Below, one piece after another: positions 45,587 through 54,137 of a stretch of 64,000 bases of DNA; position 1 is the first letter of the stretch; every line of letters starts with the position of its first letter. The translations under genes and the position numbers were made by a program. Location of the stretch: NCBI RefSeq assembly GCF_900456775.1, contig NZ_UAUL01000008.1:62001-126000 (forward strand), given 5' to 3'. The notes under the pieces are model-generated. The model did not search any database and had not been told where the DNA came from. It worked only from the letters and a program-made list of their open reading frames with translations. Source of the DNA: Sarcina ventriculi (GTDB taxonomy: Bacteria; Bacillota; Clostridia; Clostridiales; Clostridiaceae).

Positions 45587-45770
45587 TAAATTCAAGGTTA
45601 TAAGATATGCTTAAATTTACTTAGGTATATCTTTTTATTTATAGTTTTAATATTTAAATATATTATGATAAAAAATTTCTATTGTTATTTTAGATTAATT
45701 ATTTCACTTTAATACAAAAAGTAGTAAAATGATATTTAAGTATTTAAAATATAGATAAGGGAGTGTAATA

Positions 45771-45956
45771 ATGAAAAATTATAAGAAAAGAATAATGTCT
45801 GAAGGACTCTTTATATTATTATTCTTAATACTTTTAGTTGGTGCTAGGGGAAAAGCTAGTATTGTTACCGTAGCTGTAATTGGTCTTGTTATATCATTTG
45901 TAATATCTACATGGTGTATAGTTAAAGAAAGTAAAAGAAAAAAAGTTACTAATTAA
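45771..45956 (+). CDS. 61-residue two-span membrane protein
   Basis: The protein starts MKNYKKRIM with a basic N-terminus. It has two hydrophobic segments (about 11-26 and 31-50) separated by RGKAS, and a basic tail KESKRKK. It has a GGGAGTG ribosome-binding site before ATG 45771 and a hairpin terminator downstream. No family is recognised. The gene upstream lies 184 bases away, so it is likely a separate unit. Confidence 0.65.
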   Translation: MKNYKKRIMSEGLFILLFLILLVGARGKASIVTVAVIGLVISFVISTWCIVKESKRKKVTN

Positions 45957-46062
45957 AGCTTGTGTATAAATTAAAATTAAAACAATTACAATTTTAAATA
46001 AGATTATTAAATTTTAAATATTTTTAGTAAATAAAACAACTTAGATAGTGTTAATTATAGAT

Positions 46063-46104
46063 AAAAGATAAAAGATATTATGTGTATCTTTTATCTTTTT
46101 TATT
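46063..46104 (+). terminator. Terminator between convergent small membrane protein and rqcH genes
   Basis: AAAAGATAAAAGATA (46063-46077) pairs perfectly with TATCTTTTATCTTTT (46085-46099), and T follows on the plus strand. It also ends four bases short of the rqcH stop codon, so rqcH on the minus strand can use the same stem, though its following T run is weak. Confidence 0.75.
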
Positions 46105-47821
46105 AATTTTCCTTAGTTAAATTTATATTTTTAGGTGGATCTATATAAAGTGTTTTATTTGTTGAGTAAATTACCATACCAGGCTTTGCACCAGATGGTT
46201 TTTTTACGTTTTTAACTAAAGTGTAGTCAACAGGAACTTTAGTAGAATTCTTTCCTTTGCTGTAAAAGGCAGCTAAAGTTGCAGCTTCTAAAAGAGTAGA
46301 TTCAGGAATGTTTTTTCCTTTAATTATCACATGGGAACCTGGAATTATTTTTGTATGAAGCCATGTATCAGTTTTTTCAGCAAATTTTAAAGTTAGATAA
46401 TCATTTTGTATATTATTTTTTCCAACATAAATATCTATTCCATCAGAAGATATAAAGTGAAGAGGTTTATTAGTTTTTATTTTGTTTTTATTTTTTTCCT
46501 TTCTAAATCTAACATATCCAGTTTCAATAAGTTCCTTTTTTATTTCTTCTATATCAGCGTAATTATCAGCAGTTTCAAGACTTGTTAGGACAGAGTTTAG
46601 ATAATTTAGCTCATCCTCATTTATTGAAAGTTGATTTATAGAAGCTTCTTCAGCATTTTTAAGCTTGTTATATTTTTTAAAATAGAATTGAATATTTTCA
46701 GAAGGAGTTTTATTTTCATCTAAAGATATTTTTAAATATTCTTCATTTTCACTATAATAATTTAACACAGAAACATCTTTATCGCCTTTTTTAAATCCAT
46801 ATATATAAGAGGTTAAAAGTTCTCCCTTTATTCTATAATCTTCTTTTGCTTCACATTCTTCTAAAGTTTTTTCTAAGATTTTGATTTTTTTTAAGCATCT
46901 TTCGATATTAGTATTTATAAGCCTTTGAATATCCAAGCCTTTGCTGTGAAGTCTATCTTGTTTGTCTTTTGTAGCGTAAAAATTATCTAAAGTATCGCTA
47001 TGACTTTCAAAATATTTTTTTTCACAATTGTTTAATGATATGAGGTCTTTAAAATAAAAATCAATAACTTTTCCATCTTTAAAAAATAAAATATTTTTAT
47101 TATCTTTTAATATATTTTTGAAATAGTCAGTAATAAATACTGATAAATTATCAATAGTTAAATCATTAAATTTATTTTTATATTCTATAAATAAGTCATT
47201 TGAAAGATTTTTTCCAACCCCTGTTATAATTTTAGAAAATATACTTTCATTAAAGTTTATATTTTCTTTTAAAAGATTTTTAAGCTCTTCTTTAGTAAAA
47301 GAAAAGGGATTTAATTTGTTAGATGTAGGTGGCATTATAAATGTAGCACCAGGATATAACACTCTATAACTATTTTTATTAGAATGAATATGCTTTATAG
47401 ATTCCATAATTTTATTATCTCTTTTTCTAACTAAAGTAATGTTGCTATGCCTTGCCATTATTTCAACTATTAAAGAATATTTGCTATCAAACCCTAGTTC
47501 ATCTTTATTTTCAATATCTATTGAGATTATTCTGTCCGTAGAATATTGAGTTATATCAATAATTTTACCACCTATTAAATATTTTCTAAGTACCATACAA
47601 AACACAGGAGCTTTTAATGGATTAATTTTGTTTATTGTAGTAAAATGTAGTCTAGGATAGTTTGAACTTGAGGAAATTAGTAGTTTTTTTGTTCCTTTAC
47701 CTCTAAGTGTTAAAATTATTTCATCCTTTTCAGGTTGGTTTACTTTATCTATTTTAGAGTTTATAGCAAAATCTTTAAGTTCATTTATTAAACTATATAA
47801 GTAGATTCCATCTAAAGCCAT
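46103..47821 (-). CDS. rqcH: Rqc2-homolog RqcH, NFACT family (ribosome quality control)
   Basis: The 572-residue protein is the bacterial NFACT protein formerly named fibronectin-binding protein A. Order: NFACT-N domain (1-~200, ALDGIYLYSLINELK, PVFCMVLRKYLIGGKI), helix-hairpin-helix region, long coiled coil (about 285-420), and NFACT-R domain (SSDGIDIYVGKNNIQNDYLTLKFAEKTDTWLHTK, then PGSHVIIK). RqcH binds stalled 50S subunits with peptidyl-tRNA and adds alanine tails, marking aborted chains for proteolysis. The name as adhesin is older and less supported. It is a single gene with AGGAAG before ATG 47821. Confidence 0.94.
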   Translation of the reverse strand: MALDGIYLYSLINELKDFAINSKIDKVNQPEKDEIILTLRGKGTKKLLISSSSNYPRLHFTTINKINPLKAPVFCMVLRKYLIGGKIIDITQYSTDRIISIDIENKDELGFDSKYSLIVEIMARHSNITLVRKRDNKIMESIKHIHSNKNSYRVLYPGATFIMPPTSNKLNPFSFTKEELKNLLKENINFNESIFSKIITGVGKNLSNDLFIEYKNKFNDLTIDNLSVFITDYFKNILKDNKNILFFKDGKVIDFYFKDLISLNNCEKKYFESHSDTLDNFYATKDKQDRLHSKGLDIQRLINTNIERCLKKIKILEKTLEECEAKEDYRIKGELLTSYIYGFKKGDKDVSVLNYYSENEEYLKISLDENKTPSENIQFYFKKYNKLKNAEEASINQLSINEDELNYLNSVLTSLETADNYADIEEIKKELIETGYVRFRKEKNKNKIKTNKPLHFISSDGIDIYVGKNNIQNDYLTLKFAEKTDTWLHTKIIPGSHVIIKGKNIPESTLLEAATLAAFYSKGKNSTKVPVDYTLVKNVKKPSGAKPGMVIYSTNKTLYIDPPKNINLTKEN

Positions 47822-47911
47822 ATATAATCTTCCTTTCTATATGTTAAGTTAAAGATAGTATAACATTTTAAAGGAAAGTCTATCAACAAGTATAATTTTA
47901 GAGGTGATGTT

Positions 47912-48733
47912 ATGAATTTTGTTAAAATGCATGGAAACGGTAATGATTTTATAGTAATTGAAGATTTAAATAATAAATTAAAGGGAAAAGAAAGTTCTTT
48001 AGCAAAGAAAGTTTGTCATAGAAGATATGGAATTGGTGCTGATGGAATATTATTAGTTAGAAGACAGAATGCAACAATTGAGATGGTAATAATAAATTCA
48101 GATGGTTCTTATGCTGCTATGTGTGGTAATGGAATAAGATGTTTTGCTAAATATGTTTATGATAACTCTTTAGTAAAAGATAAAGAATTTGATGTTATAA
48201 CAGGAGCTGGAATAAAGAAAATATCTTTAACAGTAGATGAAGATAATAAGGCATTTGAAATAAAGGTTAATATGGGGTTCCCAGAATTTAAACCAGAATT
48301 AATTCCATGTACTGTTAAGGGTGAAAATGTTATAGGAAAGGTAATAAAAGCAAACAATAAGGAGTATAAAATAAACTCATTGCTTATGAATATTCCTCAT
48401 ACAGTAATTTTTGAAGAAGATGAAACACTAATAAGTGAAGGTAATGAGATAGAACATCATGAAATATTTCCTGAGAGAACAAATGTGAACTTTTGCAAAG
48501 TTTTAAATGAAAATACTATAAGAGTTAGGACATGGGAAAGAGGTGCAGGAGCAACTTTAGCTTGCGGAACAGGAAATTGTGCATCAGCAGTTATTGCTAA
48601 TAAATTAGGTTTTGTAGGGAATAAGGTAAACATCATAGTACCTGGTGGAAAGCTTAAGGTTTATATAGAAAATGATGGTGTTTATATGATTGGAAATGCA
48701 GAGTATATATGCAAAGGTGTTTATAATTTATAA
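47912..48733 (+). CDS. dapF: Diaminopimelate epimerase
   Basis: DapF converts LL- to meso-diaminopimelate for lysine and peptidoglycan synthesis. The 273-residue protein has the two-cysteine active site: C71 in AMCGNGIRCFAKY and C218 in ACGTGNCAS. Other marks are KMHGNGNDFIVIE at the start, NSDGSYA and the ERGAGATLACGTG approach. It supports the meso-DAP reading of MurE. AGAGGTGATG precedes ATG 47912. It is transcribed alone and closed by a strong terminator, divergent from rqcH. Confidence 0.97.
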   Translation: MNFVKMHGNGNDFIVIEDLNNKLKGKESSLAKKVCHRRYGIGADGILLVRRQNATIEMVIINSDGSYAAMCGNGIRCFAKYVYDNSLVKDKEFDVITGAGIKKISLTVDEDNKAFEIKVNMGFPEFKPELIPCTVKGENVIGKVIKANNKEYKINSLLMNIPHTVIFEEDETLISEGNEIEHHEIFPERTNVNFCKVLNENTIRVRTWERGAGATLACGTGNCASAVIANKLGFVGNKVNIIVPGGKLKVYIENDGVYMIGNAEYICKGVYNL

Positions 48734-48751
48734 ATTTTAATAACATTTAAA

Positions 48752-48792
48752 AGGGAGTATTCTTAAAATATTTAAGGATACTCCCTAATTTT
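48752..48792 (+). terminator. Terminator of dapF
   Basis: AGGGAGTATTCTT (48752-48764) pairs with AAGGATACTCCCT (48774-48786) with one G-T pair, followed by AATTTT. Confidence 0.88.
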
Positions 48793-48909
48793 ATTTCATA
48801 AACCTATATCCAGTATCCAAATTCAATAAGACTATATAAAATGTAAAAAATAATTATAGTTTATTGATTAGTAAATAAATTATAAGGATATAATTTTTTT
48901 ATAGAGGAG

Positions 48910-50292
48910 GTGGGTGTTATAAAAATAGATTTAAAAGATATAGATTTATCCTTTATGAAAGGTATAACAAAAGAGATGGCAAGAGATATGAATATAATAT
49001 CGGCAAGGGGAGAGAAAAATAAAATATATTTTTATACTGATAAAGAAACAGAAGTGAAAAAGAGTTATTTAGGCCTTTTATTTGATAAAAAAATTGAATT
49101 TATAAAAGGAGATAAGGATGAAATAAAATTCCTTATAAATAAATGTTATAGCATAGAAGCTTCAAAAAACATAAAAGAGGATAATTTTTATATTTTAATA
49201 GAAGATGCTATAAAAATGAGGGCTAGTGACATTCATATAGAACCCAAAAGTCAATGGACAAATATTAGATTTAGGATAGATGGGGATTTAAGATTAATAA
49301 ATAAGATTCAAAAAACTGAATATGAAATTTTAGTAAATAAGATAAAAGTTAAAGGAAATATGAATATATCAGATAAATTAAAAGCCCAAGATGGGAAAAT
49401 ATCTTTTTTTAGTAATGGAAATTTAAGTTATGATTTACGAGTATCATCACTTCCCACGGTTTATGGAGAAAAAATAGTTATAAGAATTCTTTATAAAAGA
49501 GAAGATCTTTTATCTATAGAAAAACTAAATTTTACAGATTATCAAAAAGAAAAGATAAAAAGAATTTTATCTTTTAAAAATGGAATGGTAGTTATAAATG
49601 GTCCAACAGGAAGTGGAAAATCTACGACATTATATGCGCTTTTAAATTCTATAGATAAGGATGGCATAAATATAAGTACAATAGAAGACCCCATAGAGTT
49701 TGAATTAGATGGAGTAACTCAAACTAATGTAAATGAAAAGGTGAACCTAACTTTTTCAACAGGGTTAAAATATATATTAAGACAAGACCCTGATGTAATA
49801 TTAATTGGTGAAATAAGAGATGAGGAAACAGCTAAAATTGCAGTAAGAGCATCTATAACAGGACATAAGGTTTACTCAACTATTCATGCAAATAATAGTT
49901 CTAATATTTTTAGTCGCCTTTTAGATATGGGAGTTGAAAAATATTTATTAGATGAGGCGCTAAAAGGTGTTATAACTCAAAGGTTAGTTAGAACATTATG
50001 TGAAAAATGCAAAGAAGAAGTCTGTATAAATGATGATAAATATAAATTTTTAAGAGGAAAAACTATATTTAAAGCTAAAGGATGCATGGAATGTAATTAT
50101 ACAGGAATTAAAGGTAGAACTATGGTATCTAAAGTAACTATAAGTGATAAAAAGTTAAGAAAACATTATAAAAATGATGAAAATGAACTTTTAGAAAGTT
50201 GTAAAAATCTTTTGTTACAAGGACAAATATCTTTAGAAGAATATATTCTATTTAAAGAAAGTGAGATGTTAAATGAGGAAGTTTTTGCTTGA
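48910..50292 (+). CDS. Type IV pilus/type II secretion assembly ATPase (PilB/GspE)
   Basis: The protein of about 460 residues is the motor that drives pilin polymerisation. It has an N-terminal MshE/PilB-N-like domain (1-85), Walker A GPTGSGKST near 231, the Asp box and Walker B (QDPDVILIGEIRDEETA) and the His box. A four-cysteine zinc site (CEKC near 364, CMEC near 395) follows. The start is doubtful. GTG 48910 overlaps the very strong ribosome-binding site AGGAGGTG (48905-48912). At correct spacing the only in-frame candidate is ATA 48919, giving a start at IKIDLKDIDL. It opens the pilus operon and overlaps pilC by 20 bases. Confidence 0.92.
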   Translation: MGVIKIDLKDIDLSFMKGITKEMARDMNIISARGEKNKIYFYTDKETEVKKSYLGLLFDKKIEFIKGDKDEIKFLINKCYSIEASKNIKEDNFYILIEDAIKMRASDIHIEPKSQWTNIRFRIDGDLRLINKIQKTEYEILVNKIKVKGNMNISDKLKAQDGKISFFSNGNLSYDLRVSSLPTVYGEKIVIRILYKREDLLSIEKLNFTDYQKEKIKRILSFKNGMVVINGPTGSGKSTTLYALLNSIDKDGINISTIEDPIEFELDGVTQTNVNEKVNLTFSTGLKYILRQDPDVILIGEIRDEETAKIAVRASITGHKVYSTIHANNSSNIFSRLLDMGVEKYLLDEALKGVITQRLVRTLCEKCKEEVCINDDKYKFLRGKTIFKAKGCMECNYTGIKGRTMVSKVTISDKKLRKHYKNDENELLESCKNLLLQGQISLEEYILFKESEMLNEEVFA

Positions 50293-51298
50293 TAATAGCC
50301 TAATTGTATTTTGTTCGAATTTAAATAGTTATATATCTTCAGGGATACCTATAAAGAAAGCACTAAGCCTTGTAAAGCTTTCCCTTAAAAATAAAACTTA
50401 TAAAGAATCAATGGATAGAGTAATAGAGGGGATAAGCCAGGGTAAAACATTATCTAAAAGCATTAAAGATGAAGGGGATATATATGATGATATTTTAGGT
50501 CATTTAATAAGCATTGGAGAAGAAAGTGGAAATTTAGAACTGGTTTTAAAAAAGCTTAGTAATCATTATGTAAGGCAAAAAGAGTTTTTTAATAAGCTGA
50601 TGAAAATATTAATATATCCGATATTTTTAACATTTATCGTAATCTTTGTTATCATATTTTATTTACTTGTAATATTGCCAAGCTTTAAAAGTCTTTATGA
50701 TGATTTAGAAGGTGAACCATCTAAATTTTTAAACATAATAATTAACTATTTAAACTTTATAGAGAATGTTAAATATTCTAAATTTATAGTTTTAATTTAT
50801 GGAATTATATCTTTAATGCTAGTAGGTATTATTCTTAATTTTATAAGAAAAAGAGAATTTATAAGGAACAATAAGTTTTTAAAGCTTTATTATGAAAATA
50901 ATCTTATTTTTATAATTGAACTTATAGTTACAAGTGGTGTTTCACTTAATAAAGCATTAGATTCATTAAGTTATAGTTTAAAATCAATTTATTTAAAGGA
51001 AAATATAATTTTATTAAAGGAGGCTATAAATAAGGGGGAAACTTTAAGTGGAGCTTTAAAAGATTTAAATTGTATATCGGATATAACTACAAGTTTTATA
51101 TTTAGTGGAGAAGAGTCTGGAAGATTGGAAGAAAATATAAAAACTTTAAGTAACATATTAGAAAAAGATTTTGATGAAAAAATAAATATAATTACAAAAC
51201 TTTTAGAGCCTATGGTAATGATTTTTTTAGGAGGTATAGTGGTTTTTATGATGATACTAATATTTGTTCCTGTATATGAGTGTATTAAATATGTATAA
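50273..51298 (+). CDS. Type IV pilus/type II secretion inner-membrane platform protein (PilC/GspF)
   Basis: The 341-residue protein has the duplicated GspF/PilC fold: a first cytosolic domain (about 5-100, YISSGIPIKKALSLVK, IGEESGNLELVL), a membrane segment (about 107-132), a second span (about 167-187) and a second cytosolic domain (about 200-305, VTSGVSLNKALDSL, FSGEESGRLEENI), and a last span (about 312-333). It seats the ATPase and guides pilin into the filament. ATG 50273 overlaps the ATPase stop by 20 bases. It overlaps or abuts the first pilin-like gene. Confidence 0.92.
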   Translation: MRKFLLDNSLIVFCSNLNSYISSGIPIKKALSLVKLSLKNKTYKESMDRVIEGISQGKTLSKSIKDEGDIYDDILGHLISIGEESGNLELVLKKLSNHYVRQKEFFNKLMKILIYPIFLTFIVIFVIIFYLLVILPSFKSLYDDLEGEPSKFLNIIINYLNFIENVKYSKFIVLIYGIISLMLVGIILNFIRKREFIRNNKFLKLYYENNLIFIIELIVTSGVSLNKALDSLSYSLKSIYLKENIILLKEAINKGETLSGALKDLNCISDITTSFIFSGEESGRLEENIKTLSNILEKDFDEKINIITKLLEPMVMIFLGGIVVFMMILIFVPVYECIKYV

Positions 51299-51755
51299 AA
51301 AGAAAAGAGGTTTTACCTTAGTTGAAACAAGCATTTATTTAAGTATTTTAGCGGTAGTATTAACTATTTTTCTTCAAAGCTTTAATTTTTTGAAAGCCAT
51401 TAAAGATAACATTATTATAGAAAAAGATATAAACAAGATACATTCTTTTTTGATGCTTGGCAAATCTATATCAAAAGAAAAAGAGGTGGGAGGTAAGATT
51501 GAGTATGATGAAGAAAAGAAAGTTTTATTATACAAAACAAGATACTCCTTTGATGAAAGAGATGAACAAGTATCTGTATCAGAAAGTTTAGAAAATGTAA
51601 CTATAGAAAACATAAATGGAAAAGCTAAATCTCTATTGATAAATGAAAAAGGTTCGATTACAACACCTTGCACTATAAGTATTAAAGACAATAGAGGAAT
51701 AGAACATAAAATAACAATTAATATAGGAGGAGGAAGCATTGACGTCAAAGAGTAG
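51291..51755 (+). CDS. Prepilin/pseudopilin with canonical GFTLVE motif
   Basis: The protein of 154 residues starts MYKKKRG|FTLVE, the type IV prepilin leader with cleavage after glycine and glutamate at position 5. A hydrophobic helix (about 7-30) and a beta-rich globular domain (about 60-150) follow. It is the only one of the four pilin-like proteins in this operon with Phe at +1. Earlier in-frame starts at 51264 and 51276 would give a long leader; ATG 51291 gives a normal short one, though its ribosome-binding site (GAGTG) is weak because it lies inside pilC. Major or minor role is unknown. Confidence 0.75.
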   Translation: MYKKKRGFTLVETSIYLSILAVVLTIFLQSFNFLKAIKDNIIIEKDINKIHSFLMLGKSISKEKEVGGKIEYDEEKKVLLYKTRYSFDERDEQVSVSESLENVTIENINGKAKSLLINEKGSITTPCTISIKDNRGIEHKITINIGGGSIDVKE

Positions 51756-52224
51756 GGGATATCTTTTGGTAGATTTATCAATAGCTTTAAGCATATTTTC
51801 TATATTATCCTTTGGGATTTTTACATTTTATAGAACCTATAAAAGAATAGATAAAGATAATAAGAAAAAAATAGAGTGTTTAAACTATATAGACTATATT
51901 TCTATGGAGTTAAAGTATAATTTAGATTTTAGTATCTTAGAAAGAAGATTAGATAAGGAATATATCTTAGATATCACAAATATCTCAAGTATAAATGAAT
52001 TAATAGAAAAAGGTGAATTGTTAATTGAAAGTATTGAAGAAATAGATAAAACAATAAATGATAATCATGATTTAAATGGATATTATATGATACTTAGTAT
52101 AGTTAATGAAAGCAGTAATAATAGCATTAATAAAGATATTTTAAATATTAAAGTTAGATTTATGAAAAATAAAGAAGAATGTATTTATGAAAATATTATA
52201 AAAAAATATAGGTATATATTATGA
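51739..52224 (+). CDS. Pilin-like protein with noncanonical RGYLLVD motif
   Basis: The 161-residue protein starts TTG 51739 with a strong ribosome-binding site (AGGAGGAGG, 51725-51733) at five bases. The leader MTSKSRG is followed by YLLVDLSIALSIFSILSFGIF: a prepilin-like cleavage site but with Tyr at +1 and Asp instead of Glu at +5. A hydrophobic helix (about 8-28) is followed by an acidic, helix-rich domain. Asp at +5 is rare in prepilins and can weaken methylation and assembly, so it may be a minor pilin. It overlaps the preceding gene by 17 bases and the next by four. Confidence 0.7.
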   Translation: MTSKSRGYLLVDLSIALSIFSILSFGIFTFYRTYKRIDKDNKKKIECLNYIDYISMELKYNLDFSILERRLDKEYILDITNISSINELIEKGELLIESIEEIDKTINDNHDLNGYYMILSIVNESSNNSINKDILNIKVRFMKNKEECIYENIIKKYRYIL

Positions 52225-52703
52225 AAAAGAAAGGATACTTATTAGTTGAATGTGCTTTATATATTTGGTTTTGTGCCATATTTAGTACTATGATTTTAAC
52301 TCTTTTTTTACCTTATATAAAGGAATTTAGAAATGAAATAAAGGCTTCTACTAGTTATAATTATATGTTATCTGCATCTATCTATATAGAAAGTGTTATA
52401 TATAGTGATAATGTACATGATATTTTAGTAAATGATAATAAACTTAAAATATATATCGATAATGAAGGCAGTTTAGAAATAAATGAAATAAAGATAAAGG
52501 AAATAGGTAAGGTTAATAAACTTGTAGTTGAACGTTATAGATTAAATAGTAGTGGAATTTATGAAAGAGTAGCAACTAATACTATTTTAAAAGATATAGA
52601 AAGTTTTTTTGTTGCACAAAATGGAAATGTTATTTCTATTGTTATAAAGCAATATGATGGTGAGGAGAGGGTATTTTGTTATGAGAATAGATATAGAAAG
52701 TAA
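52221..52703 (+). CDS. Pilin-like protein with KGYLLVE motif
   Basis: The 160-residue protein starts MKKKG|YLLVE: prepilin-like cleavage after glycine, Tyr at +1, Glu at +5. A hydrophobic helix (about 7-30, ECALYIWFCAIFSTMIL) and a beta-rich domain with a NRYRK end follow. ATGA overlap (52221-52224) couples it to the preceding gene. No known pilin subfamily is recognised. It is likely a minor pilin or pseudopilin. Confidence 0.72.
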   Translation: MKKKGYLLVECALYIWFCAIFSTMILTLFLPYIKEFRNEIKASTSYNYMLSASIYIESVIYSDNVHDILVNDNKLKIYIDNEGSLEINEIKIKEIGKVNKLVVERYRLNSSGIYERVATNTILKDIESFFVAQNGNVISIVIKQYDGEERVFCYENRYRK

Positions 52704-53127
52704 AAAAAGAGGTTATGCATCTTTAGAGGTTATAGCTATGTCTTTAATAGGGTTTACTTTAGTACTAGCTCTTTTAAGTATTACACTTAATAAAAGAATA
52801 CTTATTAAAAATGAAATAAAAACTTATGAGAAGAAATTAGATAATGATGATGAGAGAACTAGATTTTTAGCAGAGATATTATCTTCAATTAATAAAGAAA
52901 ATTATAGTGATGAAGAGAGTTTGAGGGTATCAGAGGATAATAATGTAGAAGATAATGGTTTGTATAAATTAAGTCTTTTAACACGGAAGAATGATAAGTT
53001 TAATTTATATTTTAATGAGGAAAATAATATTTTTATGTTAGAAGACAATACCAATATTTATTATTATGATTATGAAATAAGAAATACAGATGTTTATTTA
53101 AGGGAAAGGAGTCTTTATGTTAAATAG
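52681..53127 (+). CDS. Pilin-like protein with RGYASLE motif
   Basis: The protein of 148 residues starts MRIDIESKKRG|YASLEVIAMSLIGFTLVLALLSI: a slightly longer leader, prepilin-like cleavage, Tyr at +1, Glu at +5. A hydrophobic helix (about 12-32) and a charged domain follow. Nine extra residues would result from ATG 52654; ATG 52681 is preferred because GAGGAGAGG (52662-52670) precedes it at ten bases. It overlaps the preceding gene by about 23 bases and the next by 11. Confidence 0.72.
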   Translation: MRIDIESKKRGYASLEVIAMSLIGFTLVLALLSITLNKRILIKNEIKTYEKKLDNDDERTRFLAEILSSINKENYSDEESLRVSEDNNVEDNGLYKLSLLTRKNDKFNLYFNEENNIFMLEDNTNIYYYDYEIRNTDVYLRERSLYVK

Positions 53128-53719
53128 AAAAACTCTTTATGTGTGTAGTGATAATGAAGAAGATTTAGTATACCAAAAAGAAAAAAGAAAGTTAAGTATA
53201 ATATTGTTAAAGGAAGATGTATTTATAAAGATAATAAAAATAAATAAAGGAGATAGATTAGAAAAACTTTTAGAAGAAAATATAAGCAGTACATTTAGCT
53301 ATTATGATATTCTAACTCATTATGAGAGGGTAAAGTATAATGGAGAAAGTTATTTAGTAATATACTTTTTAAAGTATTATAACTATTTAAAAGATATTAT
53401 AAATAAGGCTAAAGATGTAAAAATAAAGCCTTATGAGTTTACTAAAAAATTTAAAATGAAAAATAAGGGGATAAATATTATAGTGAGAGAGTTTAAAGAT
53501 GAGATATATCTAGTAGCATCTGTGAAGCAAACCATAATATATACAAAACATTTTAAGCAAGGTGAAGAAGTAAATTATTATGTAGATAAGTGCTTAGAAG
53601 AATTAAAAGAAACGTTTAATATAGAAAGTTTTAAATTATTTATTCAGGAAAATCTTTATAATAATAAGCTTTATGAATTAACTAAAAATATAGAATTAAT
53701 TAAAGGTAAGGTGAGGTAA
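53117..53719 (+). CDS. PilM/GspL-like cytosolic protein (assignment by position)
   Basis: The 200-residue soluble protein has an N-terminal LYVCSDNEEDLVYQ segment, mixed alpha/beta composition, and a segment (IYLVASVKQTIIYTKHFKQG) that recalls the actin-like PilM/GspL proteins, but about half their length and with no clear nucleotide loop. Its place before PilN- and PilO-like genes supports the role. Sequence identity to known PilM proteins cannot be judged here. It overlaps the preceding gene by 11 bases. AAGGAGTC precedes ATG 53117. Confidence 0.5.
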   Translation: MLNRKTLYVCSDNEEDLVYQKEKRKLSIILLKEDVFIKIIKINKGDRLEKLLEENISSTFSYYDILTHYERVKYNGESYLVIYFLKYYNYLKDIINKAKDVKIKPYEFTKKFKMKNKGINIIVREFKDEIYLVASVKQTIIYTKHFKQGEEVNYYVDKCLEELKETFNIESFKLFIQENLYNNKLYELTKNIELIKGKVR

Positions 53720-53720
53720 C

Positions 53721-54137
53721 ATAATATATTTAAAGTATAATAAAGACTTTTTGCCTAAACAATATGTAGATAACAAAAATAAACAAACGGAACAATTTAT
53801 AAATTTTCTCATAATAATATTTTTGATTCTTAATTTACTTCTATTTTGTGAGAACTTAAAGAGTAAAAGTAGTTTAAATAATGAAAGTATAGTAGAGTAT
53901 ACAGATATAGATTATAGTCACAATAACACTAATACATTTAAAAAGATTAAGACTGCAATAAATTTAGCTTATTTTAATGGAACTAACAAGTTAGAGGTAA
54001 TAGAGGATGATATAAGTTTAACTTTAAATAAAGACTATTTTAAATATGTTCTAGATGAGTTAAATGAAATAATAGAGATATTTTCTATAAAATATTTAGA
54101 TGATGAACTTGTTTTATTAGAGGGGTTAATAAAATGA
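53721..54137 (+). CDS. PilN-like membrane protein (probable ATA start)
   Basis: The frame has one membrane segment (NFLIIIFLILNLLLF) after a basic segment, then a coiled acidic region and ends ELVLLEGLIK. PilN proteins start with a short stretch ending in NLLP; here YLKYNKDFLPKQY fits this, with the family-like FLP. The first conventional start, TTG 53751 inside this FLP motif, has no ribosome-binding site and would cut the motif. AAGGTGAGG (53708-53716) lies next to the in-frame ATA at 53721, giving about 138 residues, so an ATA start is likely. The upstream stop TAA ends at 53719. It is coupled to PilO by an ATGA overlap. Confidence 0.55.
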   Translation: MIYLKYNKDFLPKQYVDNKNKQTEQFINFLIIIFLILNLLLFCENLKSKSSLNNESIVEYTDIDYSHNNTNTFKKIKTAINLAYFNGTNKLEVIEDDISLTLNKDYFKYVLDELNEIIEIFSIKYLDDELVLLEGLIK

